Positions 1 to 6,553 are shown, counted from the stretch's first letter. The stretch: DNA of 6,600 nt from an uncultured Clostridia bacterium (GCA_945875045.1 CAMCIX010000090.1:1-6600), one strand, 5' to 3'. Notes: generated by a model from the sequence alone, not told the origin. Program-made: numbers and translations.

Positions 1-46
1 AGATGTAGAGAGGTCTCGTGGGCTCGGAGATGTGTATAAGAGACAG
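1..46 (+). other. Illumina Nextera adapter left in the assembly (non-genomic)
   Basis: Bases 28-46 are exactly the 19-base Tn5 mosaic end used in Nextera libraries (AGATGTGTATAAGAGACAG). Bases 13-27 are the Nextera read-2 stem GTCTCGTGGGCTCGG. Bases 5-12 (GTAGAGAG) sit where the i7 index lies and equal, from memory, the reverse complement of index N707. Bases 1-4 (AGAT) are the end of the P7 primer. The order P7 end, index, stem, mosaic end is that of the synthetic adapter, so this is untrimmed library sequence and not a natural Tn5 end. Genomic sequence begins at 47. Confidence 0.97.
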
Positions 47-424
47 GATTTTAAGTATCTCCGCCTTTGCAACCTCGGTTCTGCCGAGAATAAGGTTTAC
101 AAGCTCCTTTGCTGCTTCAGGCTCCCCCTCGGTTGTAAGGGCATTACAATGCTTCGCCGCTAAAAGCACGGTTTTACCGATAACACAGGCGCCGTAATCC
201 ACCTCGGGCGAAACCTCCGCCTGCCTTACCACCTTTGCCTCAAGTGTTTTAAGCGGTTCGGTGGCGTTTAATTTTGCATTAAGCCGCTCAATTTCGCTTT
301 TTAGCTCGGTTATTCTTGAGTCGCGCTCGGCTATTTCCTTTTTCAGTGCGGTAATTGTAAGCTCCGCGTCGGTCAAGCGGTCAAAAAGCTCCGTATTCTG
401 TTTAAGCATCTCGCTTTTTTTCAT
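47..424 (-). CDS. Coiled-coil hypothetical protein, 3' end missing (contig edge)
   Basis: This open frame starts at ATG 424-422 and runs 126 codons without a stop until it meets the adapter at 46, so only the N-terminal part is present. A good ribosome site, GAGGTG (431-436), lies 6 bases before the ATG. The product begins MKKSEMLKQN. Residues about 10-55 are a charged heptad-like coiled coil rich in E, K, L and I. Residues about 72-126 form a different, more globular segment (VDYGACVIGKTVLLAAKHCN, then a predicted helix around ELVNLILGRTEVAKAEIL). There is no signal peptide or membrane segment, so it is probably cytosolic. It starts 25 bp after the AI-2E transporter stop with no terminator between, which suggests one transcript. 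I do not recognise the family. The coil followed by a small domain could be a division or envelope-associated scaffold, but that is only a guess from its neighbours. Confidence 0.72.
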
Positions 425-449
425 TAAAAGCACCTCGCGTTGTATGTGA

Positions 450-1712
450 TTATTTGTCAGCAGTTCCGCCGTCAAGCGGTATTTCAACCCTTAAATCCTC
501 AGCTTCCCTTACCTTTTCGCAGACCCTTGAATCGTAATAGTCGCTTGCCGTGGGGAGGTTCTTTTTATTAAGTCGGAAATTAACAAAGGTGGTAACCAGA
601 TAATATATCACGGCAAAGAGCGGAACGCCTATCAGCATACCGACCACACCGAAAAGTCCGCCGCCCAAAACAATAGCAAATACGACCCAAAACGCCGAAA
701 GTCCCGTTGAATTTCCCAAAATCTTAGGACCTATAAAGTTGCCGTCCAGCGCCTGAAGCAGTATTATAAAGACAATGAAATACAGTCCCTTTATCGGGTC
801 GGTAAGCAGAATCAGCGCGGCGCAGGGTATCGCTCCTAAGTAGGGTCCGAAAACGGGAATTATGTTAGTAACCCCGATAACAACCGCCACAAGCATAGTA
901 TACGGAATTTTTAAAATCGATATGCCTATAAAACAAAGCACTCCGATTATAAAGGAGTCGAGAAGCTTGCCGTATATAAACCCGCTGAAAATTCTGTGAG
1001 CCTTTTTGCCTGTTTTAAAAATATGCTCTACCGCCGCGTTGTTTAAGCAGGCGTACAACAGCTTTCTGAACTGCCGCATAAGCAAAGCCTTGTTAAAGAG
1101 TATGTAAACGGCGAAAATAAGACCGACCGCAAAATCTTTAAGAAAGCTTACTACGCTCCAAACTCCCGAAGCGAAATATGTAGCAATAGAATTAACATAG
1201 CCCGTAAGGTCGTTTTGCAGCCATTCCTGTTCATACTCGTAAAGCGCGTTTATCAGATTCTGCAAATCCTTATTACGCTCAAACTCTGCCGAAATCTCCT
1301 TGATAAAGGCGTCAAGCTGACCGGGCAAAACCTTTATCATACTTGAAATACTTTCAATAAACTGAGGCACAATCATATAAATTATGAGTATTATCATAAG
1401 AATAAATACCGCTAGCGCGCCGAATACGCTTATCGCGTTTGATATTTTGCGGATAAGCCGCGGTTTTTTATTAAAATATTTATTTGAAAGCTTTAAAAGC
1501 CCGCCGTTTATGGAATTGGCAATCGGGTTTACAAGATACGCGATAATAAGTCCTATAATAACGGGCTGGGTAACCGATAGTATTTTACCAAAAAACGACA
1601 GTATACCGGGAAGTCTGAATATCAAAAAGAAAAATAAAACGCAGGCCGCCACCACCAAAAATGCCGTAAGACCTATATAAAAATACTTGCGTTTAAAGTT
1701 ACTGCTTTTCAT
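450..1712 (-). CDS. AI-2E family transporter (PerM/YdbI-like membrane protein)
   Basis: A 420-residue polytopic membrane protein of normal length for the AI-2E_transport family (Pfam PF01594). Hydrophobic segments lie at about 11-33, 46-63, 95-118, 183-206, 245-267, 269-301, 306-325 and 340-375. A long amphipathic soluble stretch (about 119-180) follows the third one, as is usual in this family. The C-terminal half carries the family hallmarks: NIIPVFGPYLGAIP (283-296), DGNFIGPKILG (323-333) and a glycine-rich GGGLFGVVGMLIGVPL (350-365). Family members are named after TqsA, reported to export the signal autoinducer-2, but others act in ion/proton antiport or have no known substrate, so the substrate cannot be read from sequence. 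The start overlaps the VanZ-like stop by 14 bp, indicating translational coupling. GGTGGGAG lies only 3 bases before the ATG. The tail (380-420) is charged and presumably cytosolic. Confidence 0.9.
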   Translation of the reverse strand: MKSSNFKRKYFYIGLTAFLVVAACVLFFFLIFRLPGILSFFGKILSVTQPVIIGLIIAYLVNPIANSINGGLLKLSNKYFNKKPRLIRKISNAISVFGALAVFILMIILIIYMIVPQFIESISSMIKVLPGQLDAFIKEISAEFERNKDLQNLINALYEYEQEWLQNDLTGYVNSIATYFASGVWSVVSFLKDFAVGLIFAVYILFNKALLMRQFRKLLYACLNNAAVEHIFKTGKKAHRIFSGFIYGKLLDSFIIGVLCFIGISILKIPYTMLVAVVIGVTNIIPVFGPYLGAIPCAALILLTDPIKGLYFIVFIILLQALDGNFIGPKILGNSTGLSAFWVVFAIVLGGGLFGVVGMLIGVPLFAVIYYLVTTFVNFRLNKKNLPTASDYYDSRVCEKVREAEDLRVEIPLDGGTADK

Positions 1713-2187
1713 CTGCTCCCACCGTCCTTATATGCTTATAAATTCGCTTAATATATCTTGAAAACAGCGCCGATACGGTTATTGCAAGCAATGCTCCGCA
1801 AAAATCGATACATACGTCTCTAAATTCACAGCTTCGCCCGGCGACAAAAAGCTGGTGTATTTCATCGCTTATCGCGTAGGCAAGGCAAACCGCCGCGCTT
1901 AAAGAAAGCCGCGAAATAAGCCGTAATCTTCGGTAGCTCACAAAGGTTAAAAACGAAAGAAATCCCAAAACCCCGTAAATTGAAAAATGCGCGGTCTTTC
2001 TGGTGATAAACTGGAATGACCCGATTACCTGCTCCTGTTCCTCCTTAGTAAGCTCGTCAAAGCCCGGATAGAATATTTCCGCAAACGAGGCGATAAGACT
2101 GCCGCTTGTCTCCGAGGATTCGTCGGCGTTCTGCGAAGAAAGGCCGAAAATAAACGCCATCCAAAGGCAGAGTAAAACAACCGTCAC
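1699..2187 (-). CDS. VanZ-like family membrane protein
   Basis: A small integral membrane protein of the VanZ-like family (Pfam PF04892), 162 residues from the GTG at 2187-2185. Family landmarks are visible: an N-terminal membrane segment ending in SSQ (17-19), RKTAHFSIYGVLG (63-75), and DEIHQLFVAGR (108-118) followed by RDVCIDFCGALLA (123-135). Four membrane segments fit at about 1-16, 66-84, 92-110 and 125-145. VanZ gives low-level teicoplanin resistance in vanA elements by an unclear mechanism. Chromosomal homologues without a van cluster are very common in Clostridia, and nothing here indicates a resistance locus. The GTG has no ribosome site close by: the strong AGGAGTGAG (2211-2219) is more than 20 bases upstream. 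An in-frame ATT at 2205-2203, 9 bases after AGGAG, would add MKIFRA and a positive charge before the first membrane segment, so the true start may be 2205 (168 residues). The gene lies directly after a terminator and overlaps the transporter downstream. Confidence 0.88.
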   Translation of the reverse strand: MTVVLLCLWMAFIFGLSSQNADESSETSGSLIASFAEIFYPGFDELTKEEQEQVIGSFQFITRKTAHFSIYGVLGFLSFLTFVSYRRLRLISRLSLSAAVCLAYAISDEIHQLFVAGRSCEFRDVCIDFCGALLAITVSALFSRYIKRIYKHIRTVGADEKQ

Positions 2188-2210
2188 AGCTCTGAATATT
2201 TTAATAGCTA

Positions 2211-2219
2211 CTCACTCCT
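2211..2219 (-). promoter_or_regulatory. Strong ribosome binding site for the VanZ-like gene
   Basis: On the minus strand this reads AGGAGTGAG. AGGAG directly follows the last T of the upstream terminator. It is 9 bases from an in-frame ATT (2205-2203) but 27 bases from the GTG start (2187-2185). It is therefore the main evidence that translation begins at the ATT. A stop codon (TGA, 2214-2212) inside the site rules out any longer frame. Confidence 0.7.
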
Positions 2220-2268
2220 AAAAAAAGCCGTCACCCGTCGGCATAAGCCAAAAGCCATGGGTGACGGC
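2220..2268 (-). terminator. Rho-independent terminator after the M23 peptidase gene
   Basis: Read on the minus strand, GCCGTCACCC (2268-2259) and GGGTGACGGC (2236-2227) form a perfect 10-bp stem with eight G-C pairs. The stem is followed at once by seven T (2226-2220). The 22-base loop can itself form a small GGC-TTAT-GCC hairpin. The stem begins 6 bases after the peptidase stop codon (2277-2275), so it ends the transcript coming from ftsE, ftsX and the peptidase. The T-run abuts the VanZ ribosome site, so the element may act as a partial terminator for the genes beyond it. Confidence 0.9.
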
Positions 2269-2274
2269 ATAAAA

Positions 2275-3495
2275 TTATTTCGTCTTAGAATAATATCTCA
2301 TAGGATTAACCCAAGAGCCGTTAACGATAAGACCGAAATGGAGATGCGGTCCTGTTGAATAGCCGGTACAGCCGACATAGCCTATGGTTTGTCCTTTTTT
2401 AACGCTCTGTCCCGCCGATACCGCTACAGAGGACATATGCGCATAGTAAGCCGCGTAGGTTTTACCGTCCGAACCGCGGCCGTGATCGATTACAACGTGG
2501 TTGCCGTAGCCCTTACCCTGCCCCGAAACGCCGCAGCAATCTCTGTCTTTAGGAACGTTATGGCTACAGTTATTAACGGATCTGGTAACAACTCCGTCGG
2601 CAATAGCGACGATTTTAGCGCCGTAGCTACCGTTGGATATATCAATACCGTTATGACTGGTGCCCCAGCGAGGTCCGAAAGGCGAGGTGATTTTTGTAAT
2701 GGACGGAACCGGCCAGAGGAACTGTCCACCGTCATATACCTGACCCGAGCCTGAATTAGCGGCGCTCAAAATAGCGTTAAGCTCGCTCTGCATTTGCGCG
2801 ATTTCTTTTTTATTTTTGTCAATTTGCGCCTGCGCGTCGTTCTGTGCCGAATTTATTTCAGAAATTATGGACTGAATCTCACTGCTTTGCGCCTTAAGGT
2901 CGTTTTGCTTTGAGGTAATAGTAGCCCTAACGCTCTTCTGCTCCTCAAGAAGCTTGTTATTTTCCGCCTGCTTCGCCTCCAACTCTTCAACCGCGGCAAC
3001 AATTTTTTCAATCATAAGCTTATCGCGCGCGGAAACCGACGCGGTAAGCTGAGAAAGCTGTAAAAACTGGGAAAAATCGTCTGCGCCTAAGAGTATTTGA
3101 ACATTACTGTCCGAGCTGCTCATATAAATAGCGCGAAGCCGCTTTTTGAAAGCGAGCTTATCCGCCTCGATTTCGGCGTTTTTCTTCTCGATTTCCGCCT
3201 TGTTTGCGGCAATTTTACTGTTTATCGAATTAATCTGCTGATTGCACAGGTCGATTTCCTTTTGAACGAGCGCCATCTGCTTTTCAATAGCCGCTTTAAG
3301 CTCCTGCTGCTTTGCCTTATCCTGTTTAAGCGAATTAATTTCCGATTGCAGTTGTTTTTGCTCGTTTTGAGGTGCGCTTATACCGCTGGAAAGCTCCGCC
3401 TGAGTTTTCGCGGCGGCGGGAACGCAAAAATATACGCCGAGCGAAATTGAAATTACAGAAACGGCAGAAAGAATTTTTATAAAGCTTTTTTTCAT
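2275..3495 (-). CDS. Exported EnvC/LytM-like M23 murein peptidase with coiled coil
   Basis: A 406-residue secreted zinc peptidase that probably cuts peptide cross-bridges in peptidoglycan. Residues 1-29 are a signal peptide (KK, hydrophobic core, likely cleavage after VPAAA). Residues about 40-245 are a long coiled coil rich in Q, E, K and N, broken near 120-160 (RLRAIYMSSSDS and following), the layout of EnvC and of PcsB/CwlO-type hydrolases. The M23 (LytM) domain covers about 259-402. Zinc ligands are H281 and D285 (HNGID) and H386, with catalytic H353 (YYAH) and H384 (HLH). All are intact, so it should be active, unlike E. coli EnvC, which only activates amidases. An insert at 308-330 holds C310, C320, C321 and H312, and C376 lies nearby. 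The coiled coil is the part expected to meet FtsX, whose gene is 42 bp upstream. The ATG start is supported by GGAGGA (3501-3506) 5 bases upstream. The gene ends in a terminator. Confidence 0.94.
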   Translation of the reverse strand: MKKSFIKILSAVSVISISLGVYFCVPAAAKTQAELSSGISAPQNEQKQLQSEINSLKQDKAKQQELKAAIEKQMALVQKEIDLCNQQINSINSKIAANKAEIEKKNAEIEADKLAFKKRLRAIYMSSSDSNVQILLGADDFSQFLQLSQLTASVSARDKLMIEKIVAAVEELEAKQAENNKLLEEQKSVRATITSKQNDLKAQSSEIQSIISEINSAQNDAQAQIDKNKKEIAQMQSELNAILSAANSGSGQVYDGGQFLWPVPSITKITSPFGPRWGTSHNGIDISNGSYGAKIVAIADGVVTRSVNNCSHNVPKDRDCCGVSGQGKGYGNHVVIDHGRGSDGKTYAAYYAHMSSVAVSAGQSVKKGQTIGYVGCTGYSTGPHLHFGLIVNGSWVNPMRYYSKTK

Positions 3496-3520
3496 TGTTT
3501 TCCTCCAAAAACATGGGTCG

Positions 3521-3538
3521 GACTTACAAAGGTAAGTC
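3521..3538 (-). repeat. Short hairpin between ftsX and the peptidase gene
   Basis: GACTTAC and GTAAGTC are perfect 7-base inverted arms separated by a 4-base loop. The structure starts inside the ftsX stop codon (3540-3538) and ends 14 bases before the peptidase ribosome site. It has few G-C pairs and no T-run directly after it, so it is not a convincing terminator. It could modestly affect mRNA stability or processing between the two genes. Confidence 0.45.
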
Positions 3539-4593
3539 TAAATTGCGGCAAATTCACTGCCTTCACGGCGGAGATACTTGCTAATCATAATAACGCTTCC
3601 GAGTACACCCGCAAAAACGCCTATACCGATAAATATAAGCAACAGTAACAGCGCAACGTCACCGTAATGCACAATATCGGTAGTATTGAGGGTTGTAATA
3701 ATTGTTTCGGTCGCGACGCGGTAGCAGAAGTACAAAAGCCCCTCTGCCAACAGCGCCGAAATAACGCCGATCAGCACGCCCTCAACAACAAAGGGTATGC
3801 GGACAAAGGAATCGGTTGCGCCGACCGCCTTCATAATGCTGATTTCAAGCTTGCGGTTATACATTGTTACCCTTATCGTATTTGATACGATAACAAGCGA
3901 AATAACCATTAATATAGCTATTATCCAAAAACCCGCAATGCCGATTCCGCGTTTAATAGCAGTAATTTTATCAGCCAAGTCGTTTTGAGACTGAATAACG
4001 TCTATGCCGTCCATCTGCTTAATCTGCTCAACGGTTTCATCGAACTTGGACATATCCTTCATCGTGATTTTAGCCGCTCCCGACATAGGATTGCCGTATT
4101 CCTCGTCAAGGAAGGTAAAATAGCTTTCCTGTCCTTCAAGCATAGATTCCTTTACGCTCTCAAGCCCTTCTTCACTCGTCACATAGGTAACCGAGGCGAC
4201 ATTAGAGAGCTTTGCAATTTTATCGCAAAGCGCCTGTGCCTCCTCGTCGTTATGAATAACATAGTCGCCGGGCTTAATACCGTTAGCGTCGGCTGTTTCC
4301 TCAGGCGAAGCCTCACCCTCCTGCGCGGTATCGGTATCAGCCGAGGCGGCGTCAGACGAGGTATCCTTTTCACCGTAGAGCGCCCAGTTGTAATCCTTCA
4401 TATACGCCATAACGACGTTTTGCTGTTCGAGCTTGCCGACCGCCTTGTTAACATTCTCCGAAATAAGAATAGCAAGTCCGATAATAACCATACAGGCAAC
4501 GAGCACGCCGATTGACGCTAAGGTCATAAGACGGTTTACCCAAGCGTTTTTAACACCCTCGCCGGTAAGGTATTTAATACTGCTGATTTTCAT
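3538..4593 (-). CDS. ftsX: Cell division ABC transporter permease FtsX
   Basis: The membrane half of the FtsEX complex, which uses ATP hydrolysis in the cytoplasm to switch on peptidoglycan hydrolases outside the cell. The topology is typical: a cytosolic N-terminus ([20 protein letters not shown]), a first membrane segment at about 24-45, a large outer domain at about 46-217, then segments at about 218-240, 266-290 and 311-336. The conserved cytosolic loop RVTMYNRKLEISIMKAVGAT (241-260), which contacts the ATPase, and the following FVRIPFVVEG are clear. At 351 residues it is roughly 50 longer than the common form of about 300. The excess is mainly a low-complexity acidic stretch at 77-104 in the outer domain. 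The start codon shares one base with the ftsE stop (TAATG) and has GGAGG (4603-4607) 9 bases upstream, so synthesis is coupled to FtsE. The coiled-coil M23 peptidase encoded next is the likely partner. Confidence 0.96.
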   Translation of the reverse strand: MKISSIKYLTGEGVKNAWVNRLMTLASIGVLVACMVIIGLAILISENVNKAVGKLEQQNVVMAYMKDYNWALYGEKDTSSDAASADTDTAQEGEASPEETADANGIKPGDYVIHNDEEAQALCDKIAKLSNVASVTYVTSEEGLESVKESMLEGQESYFTFLDEEYGNPMSGAAKITMKDMSKFDETVEQIKQMDGIDVIQSQNDLADKITAIKRGIGIAGFWIIAILMVISLVIVSNTIRVTMYNRKLEISIMKAVGATDSFVRIPFVVEGVLIGVISALLAEGLLYFCYRVATETIITTLNTTDIVHYGDVALLLLLIFIGIGVFAGVLGSVIMISKYLRREGSEFAAI

Positions 4594-5315
4594 TAAAAGC
4601 TACCTCCGGCGTTATCCGCGACAATCCTGCCGCGTTCAAGCATAATAACCCTGTGCTGAAAATCCCTTACAAGATTATGGTCGTGTGTAACCATAAGCAC
4701 GGTGGTGCCGCGCTTGTTGATTTCGGTAAGCAGGGAAACGATTTCATAGGACATATTAGGGTCAACGTTACCCGTAGGCTCGTCCGCGATAATAAGGTCG
4801 GGCGAGTTTACAAGGGCGCGCGCAAGACCCACCCGCTGCTGCTCGCCGCCCGAAAGCTGGGCGGGCATTGAACGGGCTTTATTACCGAGCCCCACCTTTG
4901 AAAGCGCCTTAGAGACCTCCCTGCGGACATCCCTGTCGCTCGCTCCTACAACGTGCATAGCAAATGCAACGTTCTGAAAAACGTTCATTGTCGGTATTAA
5001 ACGGAAATCCTGAAATACAATACCCATTGTGCGGCGGAGCATGGGCACCTGCCTGCGCGGCATTGAGGTAAGGTTAAAGCCATTGACCGTGATTATACCC
5101 GTGTTCGCCTTTTCCTCGCGCATTATAAGCTTCATAAAGGTGCTTTTGCCCGCGCCCGAGGAGCCGACGACGAAAACAAACTCCCCCGCCGTTATTCTTA
5201 TATTAATATCCTCAATTGCGTGAGTGCCCGTCGGATAGGTTTTTGAAACGCCGCGAAATTCGATAATCGGCGCGGCGGACGACGGATTTTCACGTTCTGT
5301 GAATACTTCTGCCAT
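4593..5315 (-). CDS. ftsE: Cell division ATP-binding protein FtsE
   Basis: The ATPase subunit of FtsEX, 240 residues, with a complete ABC nucleotide-binding domain. It has Walker [10 protein letters not shown] (51-59), a Q-loop at Q102 in IVFQDFRLI (typical of FtsE), signature LSGGEQQR (154-161), Walker B LIIADEP with catalytic E179 (174-180), a D-loop NVD (183-185) and switch H211. It works on the inner face of the membrane, bound to FtsX, and couples ATP turnover to hydrolase activation. FtsE usually begins close to its IEF-VSK-Y motif. Here about 16 hydrophilic residues ([10 protein letters not shown]...) precede it. No better internal start with a ribosome site is visible, so I keep the ATG at 5315. 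The ribosome site for this ATG is weak (AAAGAG about 15 bases upstream). The gene follows the regulator gene after 23 bp and overlaps ftsX by one base. Confidence 0.96.
   Translation of the reverse strand: MAEVFTERENPSSAAPIIEFRGVSKTYPTGTHAIEDINIRITAGEFVFVVGSSGAGKSTFMKLIMREEKANTGIITVNGFNLTSMPRRQVPMLRRTMGIVFQDFRLIPTMNVFQNVAFAMHVVGASDRDVRREVSKALSKVGLGNKARSMPAQLSGGEQQRVGLARALVNSPDLIIADEPTGNVDPNMSYEIVSLLTEINKRGTTVLMVTHDHNLVRDFQHRVIMLERGRIVADNAGGSF
4603..4607 (-). promoter_or_regulatory. ftsX ribosome binding site inside the end of ftsE
   Basis: GGAGG on the minus strand, 9 bases before the ftsX ATG, lies within the last codons of ftsE. With the TAATG stop/start overlap it fixes the ftsX start and indicates coupled translation, which suits the 1:1 FtsE:FtsX complex. 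Confidence 0.75.
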
Positions 5316-5338
5316 TTATAAAAAATTCACTCTTTCGA

Positions 5339-6415
5339 TTAATATTTAATGGGGTTGCTCTTTAAGTACTTATTAACCATAAGAGCGATCTTAAAGATAA
5401 TGGCGTGGTCAAACTCGCGCAGATCAAGCCCTGTAATCTTTTTGATTTTTTCAAGCCTGTAAACCAACGTGTTGCGGTGTACAAAAAGCTTTCTCGAGGT
5501 TTCCGACACGTTAAGATTGTTCTCAAAGAAGCGCTGAATCGTAAAGAGGGTCTCCTGATCAAGACTCTCGATAGAGCCGCGCTTGAAAACCTCCTTTAAG
5601 AAGGTTTCGCAAAGGGTGGTCGGAAGCTGATAAATAAGTCTTGCAATACCAAGATTGTCATAGGAAATAATGGTTTTCTCGGTATCAAACACCTTCCCTA
5701 CTTCAAGAGCCTGCTGTGCCTCCTTAAAGGAGCGCGCAAGATCCTTTAGATTATCGACGGTGCTGCCGATTCCGATAACAACATGTACATAAAACTCGCC
5801 AGAAATAGTGTCCGCAATGGTAGAGGCAAGCTTCTCAATGGTTTTGGACTCGATACCTGTTTTGGTCTCCTTTACAAGGGCAATGTCGGTTTCGTTTATA
5901 TTGATGACGAAATCCTTAGACTTGTCCGGGAAAAGATTTTGAATAATATCGTAGACCGAAACATCGTGCTTTTCAATGGCGCGAATAAGAATAACCGTGC
6001 GCGAAACATCGGAATTGAAATAAAGCTCGCGCGCCTTTAAGTAAATATCTCCCGGAAGAATATTATCGAGAATTATGTTTTTAATAAAGTTGCCGCGGTC
6101 GTACTTTTCATCATAGTAGAACTTAATGTTTGCAAAGGAAACAGCAATAACAGACGCATATTTAGAGGCAAGAACATCGTCGCCCTCCACAAAAACAATG
6201 TAGTTTGCGCCCTGAGAGGTTCCTACGCTCTTGTAGGTATTGCCGCCGTTTACGCAAATATCGTTTGCGGTCAATGTGAAGCTTGCGACGGTCTCTCCTA
6301 TTCTTCCAAGCTCACTGCAAGCGATAATAGTGAAATTTTCGTCGATTACACCGAAGGTACGGTCAACGGCATCCTTCATTTGATGAATTACGCCCTGAAA
6401 AAGACGGTTAGACAT
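5339..6415 (-). CDS. PucR/CdaR-family helix-turn-helix transcriptional regulator
   Basis: A 358-residue regulator of the PucR/CdaR superfamily. From the ATG at 6415, residues about 1-45 (MSNRLFQGVIHQMKDAVDRT..., then ACSELGRIGET) resemble the start of diacid/sugar-acid-sensing domains, with a probable ligand-binding region to about 110. Residues about 120-250 match the GGDEF-like central domain of this superfamily, ending in IGIGSTVDNLKDLARSFKEA (214-233). The C-terminal PucR-type helix-turn-helix is unmistakable at about 285-355, with VSETSRKLFVHRNTLVYRL (303-321). Family members respond to small metabolites, and the ligand here cannot be predicted. An in-frame TTG at 6466 would add 17 residues, but it lies upstream of the -10 box at 6456-6461. 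The ATG at 6415 is preceded by AAGGA (6427-6431) and starts at the conserved SNRLFQ, so it is preferred. ftsE follows after 23 bp without a terminator, so regulator and division genes probably share a transcript. Confidence 0.9.
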   Translation of the reverse strand: MSNRLFQGVIHQMKDAVDRTFGVIDENFTIIACSELGRIGETVASFTLTANDICVNGGNTYKSVGTSQGANYIVFVEGDDVLASKYASVIAVSFANIKFYYDEKYDRGNFIKNIILDNILPGDIYLKARELYFNSDVSRTVILIRAIEKHDVSVYDIIQNLFPDKSKDFVININETDIALVKETKTGIESKTIEKLASTIADTISGEFYVHVVIGIGSTVDNLKDLARSFKEAQQALEVGKVFDTEKTIISYDNLGIARLIYQLPTTLCETFLKEVFKRGSIESLDQETLFTIQRFFENNLNVSETSRKLFVHRNTLVYRLEKIKKITGLDLREFDHAIIFKIALMVNKYLKSNPIKY

Positions 6416-6455
6416 AGATGAACACATCCTTTTAATTATTATCAATACTGATTCT

Positions 6456-6484
6456 ATTTTACACAATCACGAACGATTTTTCAA
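6456..6484 (-). promoter_or_regulatory. Sigma-A-type promoter for the regulator-ftsEX-peptidase operon
   Basis: On the minus strand the -35 box is TTGAAA (6484-6479) and the -10 box is TAAAAT (6461-6456), each one or two mismatches from consensus. The spacer is the ideal 17 bp. Transcription would start near 6449, giving a leader of about 34 bases with AAGGA before the ATG at 6415. The region is strongly AT-rich upstream. It is the only clear promoter seen in the window. Confidence 0.78.
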
Positions 6485-6553
6485 GTAATATTCATTAAAA
6501 TACATAAAAAAGTTACAAAATCATTACAGGTGCTGAAAACGACGGCGTATATA

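Noticed and set aside
28..46. A natural Tn5/IS50-like transposon end
   Set aside because: The mosaic end is fused to the synthetic Nextera stem and index in library order at the very edge of the sequence, so it is an adapter.
450..1712. An autoinducer-2 quorum-sensing export system
   Set aside because: The family name does not fix the substrate, and no luxS or other AI-2 gene is in the window.
1699..2187. A glycopeptide-resistance (van) locus
   Set aside because: Only a VanZ-like protein is present, with no ligase, dehydrogenase or dipeptidase genes. Chromosomal VanZ-like proteins are common outside resistance clusters.
2285..2320. A promoter for the VanZ gene in the end of the peptidase gene (TTGGGT, 16 bp, TATTCT on the minus strand)
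   Set aside because: Both boxes match consensus poorly, and any transcript from it would still cross the terminator. I do not list it as a feature.
2389..2754. Plus- and minus-strand open frames overlapping the M23 catalytic domain
   Set aside because: Both sit in other frames of a domain whose active-site residues are all present in the peptidase frame, so neither is needed or supported.
3985..4515. A 176-codon plus-strand open frame opposite ftsX
   Set aside because: It lies wholly antisense to a clear ftsX gene and its translation shows no family motif. It is a shadow of the codon bias of ftsX.
6416..6466. A longer regulator protein starting at TTG 6466 (375 residues)
   Set aside because: The -10 box (6456-6461) lies downstream of that TTG, there is no ribosome site for it, and the conserved N-terminus begins at the ATG at 6415.
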